Assembly (NCBI GenBank): GCA_032249615.1
Contig: JAVVHH010000190.1
Span: 1 to 6,067, forward strand
DNA from: JAVVHH01 sp032249615
GTDB taxonomy: Bacteria > Pseudomonadota > Alphaproteobacteria > Acetobacterales > Acetobacteraceae
Direction of reading: 5' to 3'
DNA: 6,067 nucleotides
Below are positions 5,884-6,067 of the stretch, piece by piece. A program made the position numbers and the translations under genes. Every line of letters starts with the position of its first letter. Positions within the stretch are counted from its first letter, which is position 1. The notes beneath the pieces are model-generated. The model ran no database searches, was not told the DNA's origin, and saw only the letters and a list, made by a program, of their open reading frames with translations.

Positions 5884-6067
5884 ATGAGCGAGAGCGACGG
5901 CCTCCATCCGGCTCAGCGACGATGGGTCATGACCTGCGCCGTGCTTGGCGTTATGTTGGCCGGGCTCGACAGCGCCATCGCCAACATCGCTCTACCGACC
6001 ATCGCGCGTGACCTAGATGCTACCGGGGCGGCAACGATTTGGGTCGTCAACAGTTATCAACTCTCCG
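5884..6067 (+). CDS. Major facilitator superfamily transporter, DHA2 (EmrB/QacA-like) drug/proton antiporter family, C-terminus cut off by the window edge
   Basis: Sixty-one residues are visible from the ATG to the right edge. A short polar N-terminus with HPAQRRW is followed by a first membrane helix (about 14-34) that runs into LDSAIANIALPTIARDL (28-44), the D1 motif typical of 14-helix DHA2 transporters. After the short periplasmic loop WVVNSYQLS (53-61) opens the second helix, also typical of the family. Known members export drugs, dyes or other small molecules with proton exchange across the inner membrane. The substrate cannot be told from this part. It is transcribed away from the polysaccharide operon and may be unrelated to it; a role in sugar export is not implied by the family. 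The ribosome site and family motif make the start secure. Confidence 0.9.
   Translation, partial: MSESDGLHPAQRRWVMTCAVLGVMLAGLDSAIANIALPTIARDLDATGAATIWVVNSYQLS

Noticed and set aside
1..6067. CRISPR arrays, tRNA or rRNA genes, insertion sequences, or defence systems.
   Set aside because: No regularly spaced repeats, transposase-like frames or RNA gene signatures were seen; the window is accounted for by six ordinary protein genes and short spacers.

Overview
The window is a GC-rich piece of a bacterial exopolysaccharide (or capsule) biosynthesis locus. The protein families and base composition suggest a Gram-negative bacterium, probably an alphaproteobacterium. That placement is an inference from style and was not tested by any search. 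Five genes run leftward on the minus strand and one gene at the right edge runs rightward on the plus strand.

In transcription order on the minus strand the genes are: (1) an initiating sugar-phosphate transferase of the bacterial sugar transferase family (4784-5506, possibly extended to 5608); (2) a WecG/TagA/CpsF family (GT26) glycosyltransferase (3960-4787), joined to gene 1 by a 4-base TTGA overlap; (3) a Wzz/Wzc-type polysaccharide co-polymerase fused to a BY-kinase-like ATPase (1740-3929); (4) a GT4 glycosyltransferase (584-1735) that closely resembles the xanthan enzyme GumH and the acetan alpha-mannosyltransferase; (5) the N-terminal part of an OafA/YrhL-type membrane acyltransferase (1-494), cut by the left edge. 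Genes 1-4 are separated by at most 30 bases and look like one operon. The acyltransferase follows after an 89-base gap.

Together they fit assembly of a lipid-linked repeat unit on the inner membrane. The first sugar-1-phosphate is placed on undecaprenyl phosphate, GT26 adds a second sugar, the GumH-like enzyme adds a mannose, and the acyltransferase decorates the product. The Wzc-like protein would control chain length and export. The family set matches the first three steps of xanthan and acetan synthesis (GumD, GumM, GumH), so a Man-Glc-Glc core is the best guess. No Wza, Wzx or Wzy is in the window, so the locus must continue or have partners elsewhere.

At the right, a spacer of about 240-380 bases (depending on the sugar transferase start) separates this operon from a divergent major facilitator (DHA2, EmrB/QacA-like) transporter that begins at 5884 and runs off the edge. 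The spacer carries an 18-bp near-perfect palindrome that could be an operator. The start of the sugar transferase gene is clearly richer in A+T than the rest of the operon. I did not find a previously undescribed system. The oddities worth checking are the missing tyrosine cluster on the kinase, the short initiating transferase, the run of non-ATG starts and the palindrome.
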